Positions 5,098-5,136 of a stretch of DNA of 5,136 nucleotides are shown here, one piece after another. Each line of letters begins with the position of its first letter. Within the stretch, counting starts at the first letter, position 1. The notes below the pieces were generated by a model. It was not told the origin of the DNA. It was given only the letters and a program-made list of their open reading frames with translations, and did no database searches. Origin of the DNA: an uncultured Eubacteriales bacterium. GTDB lineage: Bacteria > Bacillota > Clostridia > Christensenellales > CAG-917. The position numbers and the translations under genes are program-made. The stretch spans positions 1-5,136 of the forward strand of contig USEV01000067.1 of NCBI GenBank assembly GCA_900553825.1. The letters are read 5' to 3'.

Positions 5098-5136
5098 CTG
5101 TCTCTTATACACATCTGACGCTGCCGACGATAAGGC
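5098..5136 (-). other. Nextera/Tn5 library adapter plus start of an index (artefact)
   Basis: 5098-5116 is the reverse complement of the Tn5 mosaic end and 5117-5130 that of the read-1 arm, the same adapter as at the left end. 5131-5136 (TAAGGC) would be the start of an i5 index; from memory it fits the complement of Nextera index S521. The last genomic base is 5097. Confidence 0.97.

Noticed and set aside
1..5136. A composite transposon bounded by 19-bp terminal inverted repeats
   Set aside because: The repeats are the engineered Tn5 mosaic end attached to Nextera adapter arms. There is no transposase inside and no target-site duplication.

Overview
The window is a short DNA fragment cut out of a bacterial chromosome by tagmentation. 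Positions 1-29 and 5098-5136 are Nextera (Tn5) library adapter, so the genomic insert is 30-5097 and the genes cut at each end are truncated by library preparation, not by biology. The insert is GC-rich and densely coding, with sigma-A-type promoters and intrinsic terminators. The XerC-like recombinase resembles a type I associate with Clostridia (Bacillota), and the PadR regulator fits that. I therefore favour an uncultured Clostridia-type organism, with low confidence on any finer rank.

Layout. 30-1695 (minus): the first 555 residues of a PadR-type winged-helix protein fused to a very long charged coiled coil and then to two copies of a 39-residue module; its C-terminus is missing. 1696-1811: its promoter, with two dyads as candidate operators, and a possible terminator of the next gene. 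1812-2882 (minus): a complete XerC-like tyrosine recombinase with an intact active site. 2883-3043: a divergent intergenic region with one promoter facing each way and a GC-rich hairpin at the recombinase mRNA 5' end. 3044-3625 (plus): a GNAT acetyltransferase, then an intrinsic terminator. 3730-4989 (plus): a 12-helix MFS transporter. 5024-5054: a strong bidirectional terminator, followed by the last eight codons of a convergent minus-strand gene.

Each of the four genes with a visible start has its own predicted promoter, so they look like single-gene units rather than an operon. All four promoters have a 17-bp spacer and a TGn extended -10. The two minus-strand genes have Shine-Dalgarno sequences. 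The two plus-strand genes lack a good one, and their -10 boxes lie only 6 and 9 bases before the ATG, which suggests leaderless mRNAs. The PadR-like gene and the recombinase gene share a 27-bp promoter element (22 of 27 identical), which may mean shared control.

The most novel item is the PadR-coiled-coil-repeat protein: a DNA-binding domain attached to an extended rod and repeated motifs, unlike the usual short PadR regulator. Nothing here amounts to a demonstrated new system, and no mobile element, CRISPR array or RNA gene was seen.
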